Below, piece after piece: positions 16,793 through 25,413 of a stretch of DNA of 64,000 bases; the stretch's first letter is position 1; every line of letters begins with the position of its first letter. Source of the DNA: Variovorax sp. OK212. GTDB lineage: Bacteria; Pseudomonadota; Gammaproteobacteria; Burkholderiales; Burkholderiaceae_C. The translations under genes were made by a program, and so were the position numbers. The notes below the pieces were generated by a model, which saw only the letters and a program-made list of their open reading frames with translations, made no database searches and was not told where the DNA came from. The stretch spans positions 62,001 to 126,000 of the forward strand of contig NZ_FOLP01000010.1 in NCBI RefSeq assembly GCF_900112425.1, written 5' to 3'.

Positions 16793-16963
16793 TCAGATTT
16801 CAACCATTTCGAAGTCTTCCTTGCGCGCACCGCACTCAGGACAGGTCCAGTTCATCGGAACATCGGCCCAGGCCGTGCCTGCCGCGATGCCGTCTTCCGG
16901 TACACCAACCGCTTCGTCATAGATCCACCCACAAATCAGGCACATCCAAGTTTTCGTGTTCAT
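16793..16963 (-). CDS. rubA: Rubredoxin (56 aa)
   Basis: A small iron protein carrying one Fe bound by four cysteines: CLICGWIYDE near the N terminus and CPECGARKEDFE near the C terminus, the two classic CxxCG knuckles. Translation of 16963 to 16793 gives MNTKTWMCLICGWIYDEAVG followed by the usual spacing, 56 residues in all, a normal rubredoxin length. It would pass single electrons to an oxygenase or oxidoreductase in the cytoplasm. It is upstream of pilG on the same strand and divergent from thiD, a neighbourhood seen in related betaproteobacteria. The partner enzyme is not evident here. Confidence 0.95.
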   Translation of the reverse strand: MNTKTWMCLICGWIYDEAVGVPEDGIAAGTAWADVPMNWTCPECGARKEDFEMVEI

Positions 16964-16978
16964 CGGAGCTTAAAGTCC

Positions 16979-17007
16979 TTGTTCATTAAATGCAACGAGT
17001 GTATCTA
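16979..17007 (+). promoter_or_regulatory. Possible promoter for thiD-hemL
   Basis: TTGTTC (16979-16984), a 17-nt spacer and TATCTA (17002-17007) lie in the AT-richer gap between rubredoxin and thiD. The -35 is fair and the -10 is weak, so this is a tentative call. Confidence 0.3.
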
Positions 17008-17074
17008 TGCGTATCTCACTGGCGGACCGTAAACGTCGCGCCTATGCCACCATCCAGGGGATCCAGCCCGGCGT

Positions 17075-18037
17075 ATGACCATCTACTTACTTCCAGCAGA
17101 TAACGCCCGCAAACCGGGCGATCTTAACGACCCCTCGCAGGATGACAGCGAGCTGGCCGAACGCGACCTGAATCCCCCCTGCGTGCTGGTGTTCAATGCC
17201 AGCGATCCCAGCGGGGCGGGCGGCCTGGGCGCCGACGCCCTCGCCATGGCGTCGGTGGGCGCACACATCCTGCCCGTGGTGACGGGCGCCTACGCCCGGG
17301 ACACGGCCGAGATTTTCGACCACTTCCCGTTCGACGAGGAGGCCATCGCCGAGCAGGCGCGCGCCATCCTGGAGGACGTCGAAGTGCAGTTGATCAAGGT
17401 CGGTTTCGCCGGCACCACCGAGGCGCTGAGCACCATCGCCGAGACCGCCGCCGACTATCCGGACGTGCCCGTGGTGGCCTACATGCCCAACCTGTCGTGG
17501 TGGGACGAAAACCTGATCGAGCCCTATCTGGACGCGTTTCGGGAACTTGTTTTGCCTCAAACAACGGTGTTGGTCGGAAACCACAGCACCCTGTGGCGCT
17601 GGCTGCTGCCGGACTGGAGCGGGGAGCGTCCGCCCGGCGCGCGCGACATCGCCAAGGCCGCCGGCGAGTTCGGCGTGCCCTACACGCTGGTGACCGGCAT
17701 GGTGCTGCCCGAGCAGTTCATCGACAACGTGCTGGCCTCGCCGCAGTCGGTGCTCGCCAGCGAAAAGTACGAGCGGCTGGAGGCCGTGTTCGCCGGTGCC
17801 GGCGACACCCTGTCGGCCGCGCTGGCCGCCCTGCTGGCCAGCGGCACCGACCTGGTGGCCGCCACCTCCGAAGCCCTGGCCTACATGGATCGCTGCCTCG
17901 ACGCGGGTTTCCGCCCCGGCATGGGCCATGTGCTGCCAGACCGCCTGTTCTGGGCCGAACCGGAGGACGACGACGACGACGATGCCCCCGACGCCGAGCC
18001 CGATTTCGCCCTCCCCCCCCACGACACCCGACACTGA
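17075..18037 (+). CDS. thiD: Hydroxymethylpyrimidine/phosphomethylpyrimidine kinase (ThiD-like)
   Basis: A 320-aa ribokinase-fold kinase of the ThiD family, which phosphorylates HMP and HMP-P in thiamine synthesis. The N-terminal DPSGAGGLGADALAMASVGA motif and the C-terminal anion hole FAGAGDTLSAALA are present. Two departures from the typical enzyme are notable: an extra N-terminal segment of about 35 residues, and an acidic tail with a run of six Asp. Its stop overlaps the hemL start (TGATG), and no other thiamine genes are nearby. The family call is secure; the in vivo substrate is inferred. Confidence 0.85.
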   Translation: MTIYLLPADNARKPGDLNDPSQDDSELAERDLNPPCVLVFNASDPSGAGGLGADALAMASVGAHILPVVTGAYARDTAEIFDHFPFDEEAIAEQARAILEDVEVQLIKVGFAGTTEALSTIAETAADYPDVPVVAYMPNLSWWDENLIEPYLDAFRELVLPQTTVLVGNHSTLWRWLLPDWSGERPPGARDIAKAAGEFGVPYTLVTGMVLPEQFIDNVLASPQSVLASEKYERLEAVFAGAGDTLSAALAALLASGTDLVAATSEALAYMDRCLDAGFRPGMGHVLPDRLFWAEPEDDDDDDAPDAEPDFALPPHDTRH

Positions 18038-19317
18038 TGACCGACCAGAACGACATTCTTTTCGAGCGCGCCCGCGCCGTGATTCCCGGTGGCGTGAACT
18101 CGCCCGTGCGCGCCTTCAAGGCCGTGGGCGGCACGCCCCGCTTCATCCAGCGCGCGCAGGGTGCCTATTTCTGGGACGCCAACGACAAGCGCTACATCGA
18201 CTACATCGGCTCCTGGGGCCCGATGATCCTGGGCCACGGCCACCCCGCGGTGGTCGAGGCGGTGCAGAAGGCCGTGCTCGAAGGCTTCTCGTACGGCGCG
18301 CCGACCGAGCGCGAGATCGAGCTGGCCGAGGCCATCCTCGCGCTGGTGCCGTCGATGGAAATGGTGCGCCTCGTGAGCTCGGGCACCGAGGCCGCCATGA
18401 GCGCGCTGCGCCTGGCGCGCGGCACCACCGGCCGCAAGAGCATCATCAAGTTCGAGGGCTGCTACCACGGCCACGCCGACGCGCTGCTGGTGAAGGCCGG
18501 TTCCGGCCTCGCGACCTTCGGCAACCCGACCTCGGCCGGCGTGCCGCCCGAGGTGGTGCAGCACACCATCGTGCTCGAGTACAACAACCTGCAGCAGCTC
18601 GAAGAGGCCTTCTCGCTGCACGGCAACGACATCGCCTGCCTGATGATCGAGGCCATCGCCGGCAACATGAATTTCGTGCGCGCCACGCCCGAGTTCGCCA
18701 GGCGCTGCCGCGAGCTGTGCACGCAGCACGGCGCGCTGCTGGTGTTCGACGAGGTGATGACCGGTTTTCGCGTGGGCCTGCACGGCGCGCAGGGCGTGCT
18801 GGGCGTCAAGCCCGACCTCACGGTGCTGGGCAAGGTCATCGGCGGCGGCATGCCGCTGGCGGCCTTCGGCGGCCCGCGCGCCATCATGGAACAGCTCGCG
18901 CCGCTGGGCCCGGTCTACCAGGCCGGCACGCTGTCGGGCAACCCGGTGGCCACGGCCTGCGGCCTTGCCACGCTGAAGGAAATCGCCAAGCCCGGTTTCT
19001 ACGAAGCGCTCGGCCACAAGACGCGCGCGCTGGTCGACGGCCTGAAGGCCGCTGCAGCCGCCGAGGGCCAGCCCTTCAACGCCGACAGCGAAGGCGGCAT
19101 GTTCGGCTTCTTCCTGATGAAGGACCTGCCGCAGAACTACGCGACCGTGATGACCACCGACAACGCGCAGTTCAACGCGCTGTTCCACGGCCTGCTCGAC
19201 CGCGGCGTCTACATTGCGCCGGCCCTCTACGAAGCGGGCTTCGTGAGCGCGGCCCACACCGACGAAGACATCGCCGCCACCGTCGAGGCGGCGCGCGACA
19301 TCTTCAGGAAGCGCTGA
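18037..19317 (+). CDS. hemL: Glutamate-1-semialdehyde 2,1-aminomutase
   Basis: A 426-aa PLP enzyme converting glutamate-1-semialdehyde to 5-aminolevulinate, the start of C5-pathway heme synthesis. The Schiff-base lysine is Lys266 in LTVLGKVIGGGMPLAAFGG. The N terminus RARAVIPGGVNSPVRAFK and the segment YQAGTLSGNPVA are characteristic. The start at 18037 overlaps the thiD stop. The final 14 nt overlap the 3' end of the convergent amidase gene. Confidence 0.96.
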   Translation: MTDQNDILFERARAVIPGGVNSPVRAFKAVGGTPRFIQRAQGAYFWDANDKRYIDYIGSWGPMILGHGHPAVVEAVQKAVLEGFSYGAPTEREIELAEAILALVPSMEMVRLVSSGTEAAMSALRLARGTTGRKSIIKFEGCYHGHADALLVKAGSGLATFGNPTSAGVPPEVVQHTIVLEYNNLQQLEEAFSLHGNDIACLMIEAIAGNMNFVRATPEFARRCRELCTQHGALLVFDEVMTGFRVGLHGAQGVLGVKPDLTVLGKVIGGGMPLAAFGGPRAIMEQLAPLGPVYQAGTLSGNPVATACGLATLKEIAKPGFYEALGHKTRALVDGLKAAAAAEGQPFNADSEGGMFGFFLMKDLPQNYATVMTTDNAQFNALFHGLLDRGVYIAPALYEAGFVSAAHTDEDIAATVEAARDIFRKR

Positions 19318-20737
19318 CGCGCCTTGCGCCGCAGGGGTCGACGACCGGGACCAGCCCGGCGTCCGCCTCGAGCACCTCGGCCGCGGCCATGCACAGGTCT
19401 TCGCGGAACCTGTCGCTCACCAGTTGCACGCCGGTGGGCAGGCCGTTGCGCAAGCCCATGGGCACCGACAGCCCCGGCAAGCCCAGGATGGCGGTGGACA
19501 GCAGCGGGCTCTGCGCATCGAGCAGGCCGCGCATGGCGGCACTGCCCTGCTGGTCCGCGTCGACCGGAAACGGGTGGCGCCAGGACACCGGCAGCAGCAC
19601 CAGCGGATGGCGCTGCAGGAACAGGGCCCACTCACGCATCAGCCCCGTGCGCGCGGCAAGCGCACCCATGTAGCCCGCCGTGTCGAACTGCGGCGCATGC
19701 GCGTCCATGGCACGGTAGGCCTGGCGGATGGTCTCGTCGCCGTCGCGCAGCAGCGCGGGTTCGACCAGCAGCCGGCTGTCGGCCATCGTCAATGCGAGCC
19801 AGAGGTCCGCGGCCTCGCGCAGGCGGGGCGGTTGCACGGGCTCGACCTGGTAGCCGGCCCGTTCGAGGCTGCGTGCCGCGCGCTGCAGCGCATCGGCCAC
19901 CTCGGGATCGCAGGCGTAGCCGGGCAGTTCGGTGCACAGCGCCACGCGCACCGGCGCGGCGGCATCCGCGGCCTCGAGCGGCGCGGGCACCCACCAGGGG
20001 TCTCGCACGTCGCGCGCGGCCATCGCGGCGAAGGCGATGCGCAGGTCCCGCACGTTGCGCGCGAGCGGCCCCTGAACCGAACTCAGCTGGACCACGGGCG
20101 GGCGCTCGCCCTTGCCCGAGGGATTGAACGCGGGCACCCGCCCGAAGCTGGGACGCAGCCCGTACACGCCGCAGGCGTAGGCCGGATAGCGGATCGATCC
20201 GCCCTGGTCGTTGCCATGGGCGATGGCGCCGATGCCGACCGCAACGGCCGCCGCCGCGCCGCCGCTCGAACCGCCCGGCGTCACGCCCGCGTCGTGCGGA
20301 TTGAGGGTGCGCCCGTGGGCGGCGTTGTCGGTGAACCAGCGCATCGAGAACGCGGGCGTGTTGGTGCGTGCTATCACGATGGCGCCGGCACGCCGCAGGT
20401 TCGCGACCACCGGGCTGTCTTCGCCGGCCACGACGCTCCGGTACGCCTGCACGCCGTTGGTGGTGGCGTGCCCGCGCTGGTCGACGTTGACCTTGACCGT
20501 GACCGGCACGCCGTGCAGCGGCCCGGTCTTTTCGCTCTTTTCGCCTTTCGCGAGAGACGCATCGGCCTGCGCGGCTTCACGCAGCGCTTCTTCCGCGCAG
20601 CTGTCGACCACGGCGTTCACCTGCGGGTTGACCGCGTCGAGCCGGGCGAGGCTGCTGCGCACCGCCTCGACGCACGAGATCTCGCGCGCCTTGATGCGCT
20701 GCGCCAGTTCGGCAGCGTCCAGTTGCCATGGATGCAT
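19304..20737 (-). CDS. Amidase-signature family hydrolase
   Basis: A 477-aa amidase-signature enzyme. The Ser-cisSer-Lys triad can be placed by spacing: Lys82 in VPVTVKVNVD, cis-Ser157 in TPGGSSGG and nucleophile Ser181 in QGGSIRYPA. The spacings (24 between serines, 99 from Lys to nucleophile) equal those of well-studied family members. The start at 20737 has AGGAG 7 nt upstream. It is downstream of a Bug-type receptor gene and probably in one transcript with it, suggesting the amide substrate or its product is an imported small organic acid. The specific substrate is unknown. Confidence 0.9.
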   Translation of the reverse strand: MHPWQLDAAELAQRIKAREISCVEAVRSSLARLDAVNPQVNAVVDSCAEEALREAAQADASLAKGEKSEKTGPLHGVPVTVKVNVDQRGHATTNGVQAYRSVVAGEDSPVVANLRRAGAIVIARTNTPAFSMRWFTDNAAHGRTLNPHDAGVTPGGSSGGAAAAVAVGIGAIAHGNDQGGSIRYPAYACGVYGLRPSFGRVPAFNPSGKGERPPVVQLSSVQGPLARNVRDLRIAFAAMAARDVRDPWWVPAPLEAADAAAPVRVALCTELPGYACDPEVADALQRAARSLERAGYQVEPVQPPRLREAADLWLALTMADSRLLVEPALLRDGDETIRQAYRAMDAHAPQFDTAGYMGALAARTGLMREWALFLQRHPLVLLPVSWRHPFPVDADQQGSAAMRGLLDAQSPLLSTAILGLPGLSVPMGLRNGLPTGVQLVSDRFREDLCMAAAEVLEADAGLVPVVDPCGARRVSAS

Positions 20738-20790
20738 GAGGTATCTCCTGGGGAAAAAAATGGGAACAGGGAACAGGCAAGAGGCGGGCG

Positions 20791-21768
20791 TCAGTCGCCT
20801 TTGACGCCCGCGCGCCGGACCGCTTCGGCCCAGCGCGGTGTCTCGCGCTTCATCAATGCACTGAGCTCTTCCGGGCTCGAAGGCAGTGCCTCGACCGACA
20901 GGGCGGCGTAGGCCCGCAGAACGGCCGGATCGGCCAGCGCGGCGCGCAGCGCGGTGTTCAGGCGGTCGACGACCTTGCGCGGTGTTCCCGCCGGCGCCAC
21001 CATCGCGCCCCACGCGACCACGTCGAAGCCTGGAACGCCGCTTTCGGCCACCGTCGCCACATCGGGCAGCACCGAGGCGCGCTTCGCGCTGGTCACGGCG
21101 ATCGCCTTCACGCGCCCCTGCTGCACGAAAGGCAGCACGGCCGCGATGTTCTCGATGGTCACGTCGAGCTGGCCGTTGACCATGTCGCCGACGGCCTGGG
21201 TGCCGGTCTTGTAGGGCACCTGCACCATGGCCAGCCCGGTCTCCGCCTTCAGCAGCTCGCCGGTGAGGTGGCCCGCGCTGCCGATGCCGGGCGAGCCGAC
21301 CGACAGCTGGCCCGGATGGGCGCGGCCGTAGGCAATCAGCTCCTGCAGGTTGCGAACCGGCAGGTCCTTGCGCACGATGACCACGTACGCATTCGACGAG
21401 ATCAGCCCGATCGGCACGAGGTCCTTCGCGGGGGCGTACGGCAACTTGGAAAAGAAGGCGGAGTTGATGCTGAGGGTCACCAGGTTGCCGTAGCCGACCG
21501 TGTAGCCGTCGGGCGCGGCGGTGACCACGGCCTGCGTGCCGACGATGCCTCCGGCGCTGGGGCGGTTGTCCACGGCAATGGCCTGGCCCAGCTCGCGCCC
21601 CATCGCGTCGGCCACCGGCCGCATCGAGACGTCCACGCCCGAGCCCGCGGCATAGGGCACGATGAACTTCAGCGGCCGCTCGGGGTACTCGGCCCACGCG
21701 CCCATGGCGGCGGCGGCAAGCCCGGCGACGGCGATGCGGCGGGCCCACGCGGATGACGATGCAAACAT
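20791..21768 (-). CDS. Bug-type periplasmic receptor (tripartite tricarboxylate transporter family)
   Basis: A 325-aa periplasmic solute-binding protein of the Bug/TctC family. It has a signal peptide (residues 1-27, ending near AMGAWA), followed by ERPLKFIVPYAAGSGVDVSM, a variant of the usual ligand-binding loop. DNRPSAGGIVGTQAV and YKTGTQAVGDMVNGQLDV are also typical. Start at 21768 with AAAGGA 9 nt upstream. No TctA/TctB membrane genes are adjacent, as is common for the expanded Bug family in Comamonadaceae. It is paired with the amidase and divergent from the LysR gene, which probably regulates both. Confidence 0.92.
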   Translation of the reverse strand: MFASSSAWARRIAVAGLAAAAMGAWAEYPERPLKFIVPYAAGSGVDVSMRPVADAMGRELGQAIAVDNRPSAGGIVGTQAVVTAAPDGYTVGYGNLVTLSINSAFFSKLPYAPAKDLVPIGLISSNAYVVIVRKDLPVRNLQELIAYGRAHPGQLSVGSPGIGSAGHLTGELLKAETGLAMVQVPYKTGTQAVGDMVNGQLDVTIENIAAVLPFVQQGRVKAIAVTSAKRASVLPDVATVAESGVPGFDVVAWGAMVAPAGTPRKVVDRLNTALRAALADPAVLRAYAALSVEALPSSPEELSALMKRETPRWAEAVRRAGVKGD

Positions 21769-21801
21769 GGCGCTGTGTCCTTTGAGAGTTCCGCCGCTCG
21801 C

Positions 21802-21821
21802 TGGATGGATGGATGGATGGA
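21802..21821. repeat. TGGA tetranucleotide repeat, five copies
   Basis: Five perfect TGGA units lie in the intergenic region between the Bug receptor and LysR genes, 34 nt upstream of the Bug start. Length change by slippage would alter leader or promoter spacing rather than coding frame. Confidence 0.9.
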
Positions 21822-21857
21822 GCCGGCCGGTTCGCAAAGTCTAGGAAGCGGGCCTCG

Positions 21858-21885
21858 ATCGCAAAAGACAATCGCTTGTCGCGAT
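21858..21885. promoter_or_regulatory. Candidate LysR operator
   Basis: A nested inverted repeat: outer ATCGC/GCGAT (21858-21862, 21881-21885) and inner GACAA-tcgc-TTGTC (21867-21880). A further ATGACAA follows at 21884-21890. Its position between the divergent Bug and LysR genes fits a LysR-type regulator site. Inferred only from symmetry and context. Confidence 0.55.
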
Positions 21886-21941
21886 GACAACCTGCGCCTG
21901 TCTGGGGATCTCCCGATGGCGCCCCCGGGCAGAATGCGCGG

Positions 21942-22838
21942 ATGAAGGACCACCAGCTCAAGGCCTGGCTGCGGCTGGCCGACACCGGCAGCATTCGCGC
22001 CGCCGCACGCAGCCTGCACCTGAGCCAGGCCGCGGTGACCAAGGCGATCCGCGAACTCGAGGCCGAGGTCGATGCGCAGCTGGTGCTGCGCAGCTCGCGC
22101 GGCATCGAGTTCACCGAATGCGGACGCCAGCTCACGGTGCGCGCCCGGCTCGCGCACCAGCAACTCGAACTCGCGCGGCAGGACATCCGCATCCTGCAAG
22201 GCGGCCAGCACGGGCGCGTGTCGGTGGCCGTCACGCCGATGGTGTTCCTGGGCGCGCTGCCCGAGGTGGTGCGCGCCTTCCGCAAGGCCATGCCCCATGC
22301 GCAGCTCAAGCTGTACGACGGACTGATCCCGCAGGTGCTGCCGCTGCTGCGCGAAGGAATGGTGGACTTCGCGGTGGCCGGCCCCGTGGCCGCGGCGCTC
22401 GAAGCCGACTTCGCCTTCGAACGGCTCGACGCGCTGGAGATGGCGGTGCTGTGCCGGCGCGGCCATCCGCTGCGCCACGCCACGCGCTGGGAGGAAGTGG
22501 CCGGCGCCGAATGGCTGATGCATCTGGCGCCGGGCAGCCAGCACAGCTTTCTGCTCGAGCAGTACGCCGAGCAGGGCCTGCCGCTGCCGGAGCACCGCAT
22601 CGAGGTGGCCTCGTTCGGCGTGAGCTGGGGCCTGCTCACGCGCAGCGACGCGCTGATGATCGGGCCCGCGGGCATGCTCGAACTGCCGCCCTACGCGGAC
22701 ATGGTGGAGCGCATTGCGCTCGCCATGCCGGTGCCGCCGCTCGAGCTGGGCATCGTGTCGCCGCGCGGCAAGCCCTTGTCGCTGGCGGCCATGCGGCTGG
22801 CGGAGCTGTTTCGCAAGTACCTGGCGCGGCCCGCCTGA
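21942..22838 (+). CDS. LysR-family transcriptional regulator
   Basis: A 298-aa LysR-type regulator. The N-terminal winged helix-turn-helix is visible (LRLADTGSIRAAARSLHLSQ followed by AAVTKAIRELEAEV), and the rest is a periplasmic-binding-like effector domain. It is divergently oriented to the Bug receptor-amidase pair with a 173-nt region between, the standard LysR arrangement, so it most likely controls those genes and itself. The effector is unknown, possibly the amide or the acid released by the amidase. Confidence 0.92.
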   Translation: MKDHQLKAWLRLADTGSIRAAARSLHLSQAAVTKAIRELEAEVDAQLVLRSSRGIEFTECGRQLTVRARLAHQQLELARQDIRILQGGQHGRVSVAVTPMVFLGALPEVVRAFRKAMPHAQLKLYDGLIPQVLPLLREGMVDFAVAGPVAAALEADFAFERLDALEMAVLCRRGHPLRHATRWEEVAGAEWLMHLAPGSQHSFLLEQYAEQGLPLPEHRIEVASFGVSWGLLTRSDALMIGPAGMLELPPYADMVERIALAMPVPPLELGIVSPRGKPLSLAAMRLAELFRKYLARPA

Positions 22839-22867
22839 GCCGGCCGGGCGGAATCACGGTACGGCAT

Positions 22868-22893
22868 CACGGCCCGGTGTCACGGCCCGGTGT
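22868..22893. repeat. Tandem 13-bp direct repeat
   Basis: CACGGCCCGGTGT occurs twice head to tail, followed by a partial third start (CACG). It sits between the LysR gene and the small secreted protein gene, about 25 nt upstream of a TATATT element (22918-22923). It could be a pair of regulator half-sites. Confidence 0.6.
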
Positions 22894-23030
22894 CACGCAT
22901 TTCGGGTTTGCGCCGTGTATATTGCCCCGGCACTCGACGAAGCGCACTTCGCGGGCAGCACCAGGGGATCAAGAAAACGCGGCCGCCATCGAAGCGGCCC
23001 GCCCAACAGATATCGAGGACGTTCCAGCCC

Positions 23031-23507
23031 ATGACCCCCCTGCGCATGCTGCCGATGCTGAGTGCCCTTCTCTTGCCGGGCCTCTCGCTGGCACAGTCCT
23101 TCGAGCCGAAGAACATCTGGGTCAACCCCGGCTTCTACTCGGCCCACTTCGACAGCGGCAAGGGGCTGGAGAACGTGAACCAGGGCCTGGGCTTCGAGTA
23201 CCCGCTGAGCGACACCTACCGCATCACCGCGGGCACCTTCCACAACAGCGACCGCAAGCAGTCCAACTACGTCGGCCTGTACGTGCTGCCCTTCGAGTTC
23301 TACGGTGTCAAGTTCGGTGCCGTGGTGGGCGGCTTCGACGGCTACCCCAACTACCGCAACGGCAACTGGTTCCCCGCCATCCTTCCGACGGCGGCCATCG
23401 AAGGCAAGAACTGGGGCCTGAACATCGCGTACGTGCCGACCATCAAGAACCGGCTGTACGGCGCCATCACCTTCCAGCTGAAGTACCGCTTCGGCAACCA
23501 CGAGTAA
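23031..23507 (+). CDS. Small secreted beta-barrel candidate (158 aa)
   Basis: A protein with a clear signal peptide (MLPMLSALLLPGLSLAQS) and a mature part of about 135 residues. That part is rich in Gly, Tyr, Phe and Asn, with alternating strand-like segments such as YRITAGTFHN, YVGLYVLPFEF and GAITFQLKYRF. This composition and size recall small outer-membrane barrels such as PagP. I see no PagP catalytic motif, so I do not assign that activity. The start at 23031 was chosen because the signal peptide begins there. No operon partner: purH converges from the other side 28 nt away. Function unknown. Confidence 0.7.
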   Translation: MTPLRMLPMLSALLLPGLSLAQSFEPKNIWVNPGFYSAHFDSGKGLENVNQGLGFEYPLSDTYRITAGTFHNSDRKQSNYVGLYVLPFEFYGVKFGAVVGGFDGYPNYRNGNWFPAILPTAAIEGKNWGLNIAYVPTIKNRLYGAITFQLKYRFGNHE

Positions 23508-23535
23508 GGCTCGCGGCCGCCGGAGCTTTCGCCGC

Positions 23536-25143
23536 TCAGTGGCGGAAGTGACGCACGCCCGAGAGGACCATCACCACGCCGCGCTCGTCGGCCGCGTCGA
23601 TCACTTCCTGGTCGCGCATCGAGCCGCCCGGCTGGATGACGCAGCTCGCACCCGCATCGACCACCACGTCGAGGCCGTCGCGGAACGGGAAGAAGGCATC
23701 GCTGGCCACGGCCGTGCCCTTCAGCGACAGGCCGGCATGCTCGGCCTTGATGCTGGCGATGCGCGCCGAGTCGAGGCGGCTCATCTGGCCCGCGCCCACG
23801 CCCATGGTCATGCCGTCGGCGCAGAACACGATCGCGTTGCTCTTCACGTACTTCGCGACCTTCCATGCGAACAGCAGGTCTTGCAGCTGCTGCGGCGTGG
23901 GTTGCTTCTTGCTGACGACCTTGAGGTCGCTGGCCGCGAGCTCGTGGTTGTCGGCGGTCTGGATCAGCAGGCCCGAGCCGACGCGCTTCACGTCCATCGC
24001 GTTGCGGCCGTTGTCCCAGTCGGTGGCGCCGCCCTTGGGCAGTGCGATCTCGAGCACGCGCACGTTGAGCTTGGCCTTGGTGGCCTGGAACACCTCGAGC
24101 GCCTCGGGCGTGTAGCCCGGTGCCATCAGCACTTCGACGAACTGCTTGGCAATCTCTTGCGCGGTGGCGCCGTCGACCGGGCGGTTGAAGGCGATGATGC
24201 CGCCGAAGGCCGAGGTCGGGTCGGTCTTGAAGGCCTTCGAATAAGCCTCGGCTGCGTCCTTGCCGATGGCCACGCCGCAGGGATTGGCGTGCTTCACGAT
24301 CACGCAGGCCGGCACGTCGAAGCTCTTCACGCATTCCCACGCGGCATCGGCGTCGGCGATGTTGTTGTAGCTCAGCTCCTTGCCTTGCAGCTGCCTGGCC
24401 GACACCAGCGAACCGGGCGCCGGGTACAGGTCGCGGTAGAACGCGGCCTGCTGGTGCGGGTTCTCGCCGTAGCGCAGGTCCTGCACCTTCACGAAGCGGC
24501 CGTTGCTCTGCGCCGGGAACAGCGAGCGCTTGGGCGCGGGCTGGCCGATGCTGGCGTCGAAGTCGATGGCCGAGAGGTAGTCGCTGATCGCGCCGTCGTA
24601 GTCGGCGATGCGGTTGAACGCAGCCACCGAGAACGCGAACTTGGTCTTGTCGCCGAGCTTGCCGTCGGCCTTCAGTTCGGCCAGCGCCACGGCGTACTGC
24701 GACGCGTCGGTGAGCACGCCCACGTCCTTCCAGTTCTTGGCCGCGCTGCGCACCATGGCCGGGCCGCCGATGTCGATGTTCTCGATCGCATCTTCGAGCG
24801 TGCAGCCGGGCTTGGCCACGGTGGCTTCGAACGGGTACAGGTTGACCACGAGCAGGTCGATGGTGTCGATGCCGTGCTGCTTGATCGCAGCCACGTGCTC
24901 GGGCAGGTCGCGGCGCGCCAGCAGGCCGCCGTGGATCTTCGGGTGCAGCGTCTTCACGCGGCCGTCGAGCATTTCGGGGAAGCCGGTGTGGTCGGCCACC
25001 TCGGTGACGGGCAGGCCGGCGTCGGCCAGCAGCTTGGCGGTGCCGCCGGTGGACAGCAGCTTGATGCCCAGCGCGTGGAGCGCCTGGGCGAATTCGAGGA
25101 TGCCGGTCTTGTCGGAAACGGAGATGAGTGCAGTCTGGGCCAT
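23536..25143 (-). CDS. purH: Bifunctional AICAR transformylase / IMP cyclohydrolase
   Basis: A 535-aa two-domain enzyme catalysing the last two steps of IMP synthesis. The N-terminal cyclohydrolase (MGS-like) domain starts ALISVSDKTGILEFAQAL and includes LLSTGGTAKLLADAG and RVKTLHPKIHGGLL. The C-terminal transformylase carries the KHANPCGVA motif and the final GVVMVLSGVRHFRH. Length is standard. It is 16 nt downstream of fis in the dusB-fis-purH series. Confidence 0.97.
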   Translation of the reverse strand: MAQTALISVSDKTGILEFAQALHALGIKLLSTGGTAKLLADAGLPVTEVADHTGFPEMLDGRVKTLHPKIHGGLLARRDLPEHVAAIKQHGIDTIDLLVVNLYPFEATVAKPGCTLEDAIENIDIGGPAMVRSAAKNWKDVGVLTDASQYAVALAELKADGKLGDKTKFAFSVAAFNRIADYDGAISDYLSAIDFDASIGQPAPKRSLFPAQSNGRFVKVQDLRYGENPHQQAAFYRDLYPAPGSLVSARQLQGKELSYNNIADADAAWECVKSFDVPACVIVKHANPCGVAIGKDAAEAYSKAFKTDPTSAFGGIIAFNRPVDGATAQEIAKQFVEVLMAPGYTPEALEVFQATKAKLNVRVLEIALPKGGATDWDNGRNAMDVKRVGSGLLIQTADNHELAASDLKVVSKKQPTPQQLQDLLFAWKVAKYVKSNAIVFCADGMTMGVGAGQMSRLDSARIASIKAEHAGLSLKGTAVASDAFFPFRDGLDVVVDAGASCVIQPGGSMRDQEVIDAADERGVVMVLSGVRHFRH

Positions 25144-25159
25144 GGGATATGCCGTGGAG

Positions 25160-25396
25160 TTATTTCAAAAGTTTGTGTTCGACCAGCTTCTTGCGAAGCG
25201 TGTTGCGATTCAGGCCCAACCATTGCGCGGCCTTCGACTGATTGCCTTCGGCGCGCGTCATGACGACATCGAGCAGGGGCTTCTCGACCACGCGCACGAG
25301 CATTTCGTACATGCCGTCGGGTTCGGTGCCGCGCAGATCGCGAAAGTAGCTGTCCAGACTGGTGCGCACGCAGTCCTCGATGTGTTTCTTGCTCAT
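25160..25396 (-). CDS. fis: Fis-family nucleoid/transcription factor
   Basis: A 78-aa Fis homologue. The C-terminal helix-turn-helix GNQSKAAQWLGLNRNTLRKK closely follows E. coli Fis, and the N-terminal part holds the dimerisation helices. The ATG at 25396 (MSKKHIEDC) was chosen over an 11-residue longer, Arg-rich frame because it fits the family length and has a purine-rich ribosome site. It follows dusB by 17 nt, the same dusB-fis pairing found in enterobacteria, and precedes purH. Confidence 0.94.
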   Translation of the reverse strand: MSKKHIEDCVRTSLDSYFRDLRGTEPDGMYEMLVRVVEKPLLDVVMTRAEGNQSKAAQWLGLNRNTLRKKLVEHKLLK

Positions 25397-25413
25397 TGCT
25401 TCTTCTCTTCTTC

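Noticed and set aside
17940..18037. The six-Asp tail of ThiD as a sign of frameshift into hemL
   Set aside because: The stop and hemL ATG overlap cleanly as TGATG and hemL starts with its normal sequence; the acidic tail is simply an extension.
19304..22675. A single 1123-codon frame running from the amidase through the Bug and LysR genes
   Set aside because: Only the amidase part (from 20737) looks like protein; the upstream part is antisense or out of frame to the Bug and LysR genes.
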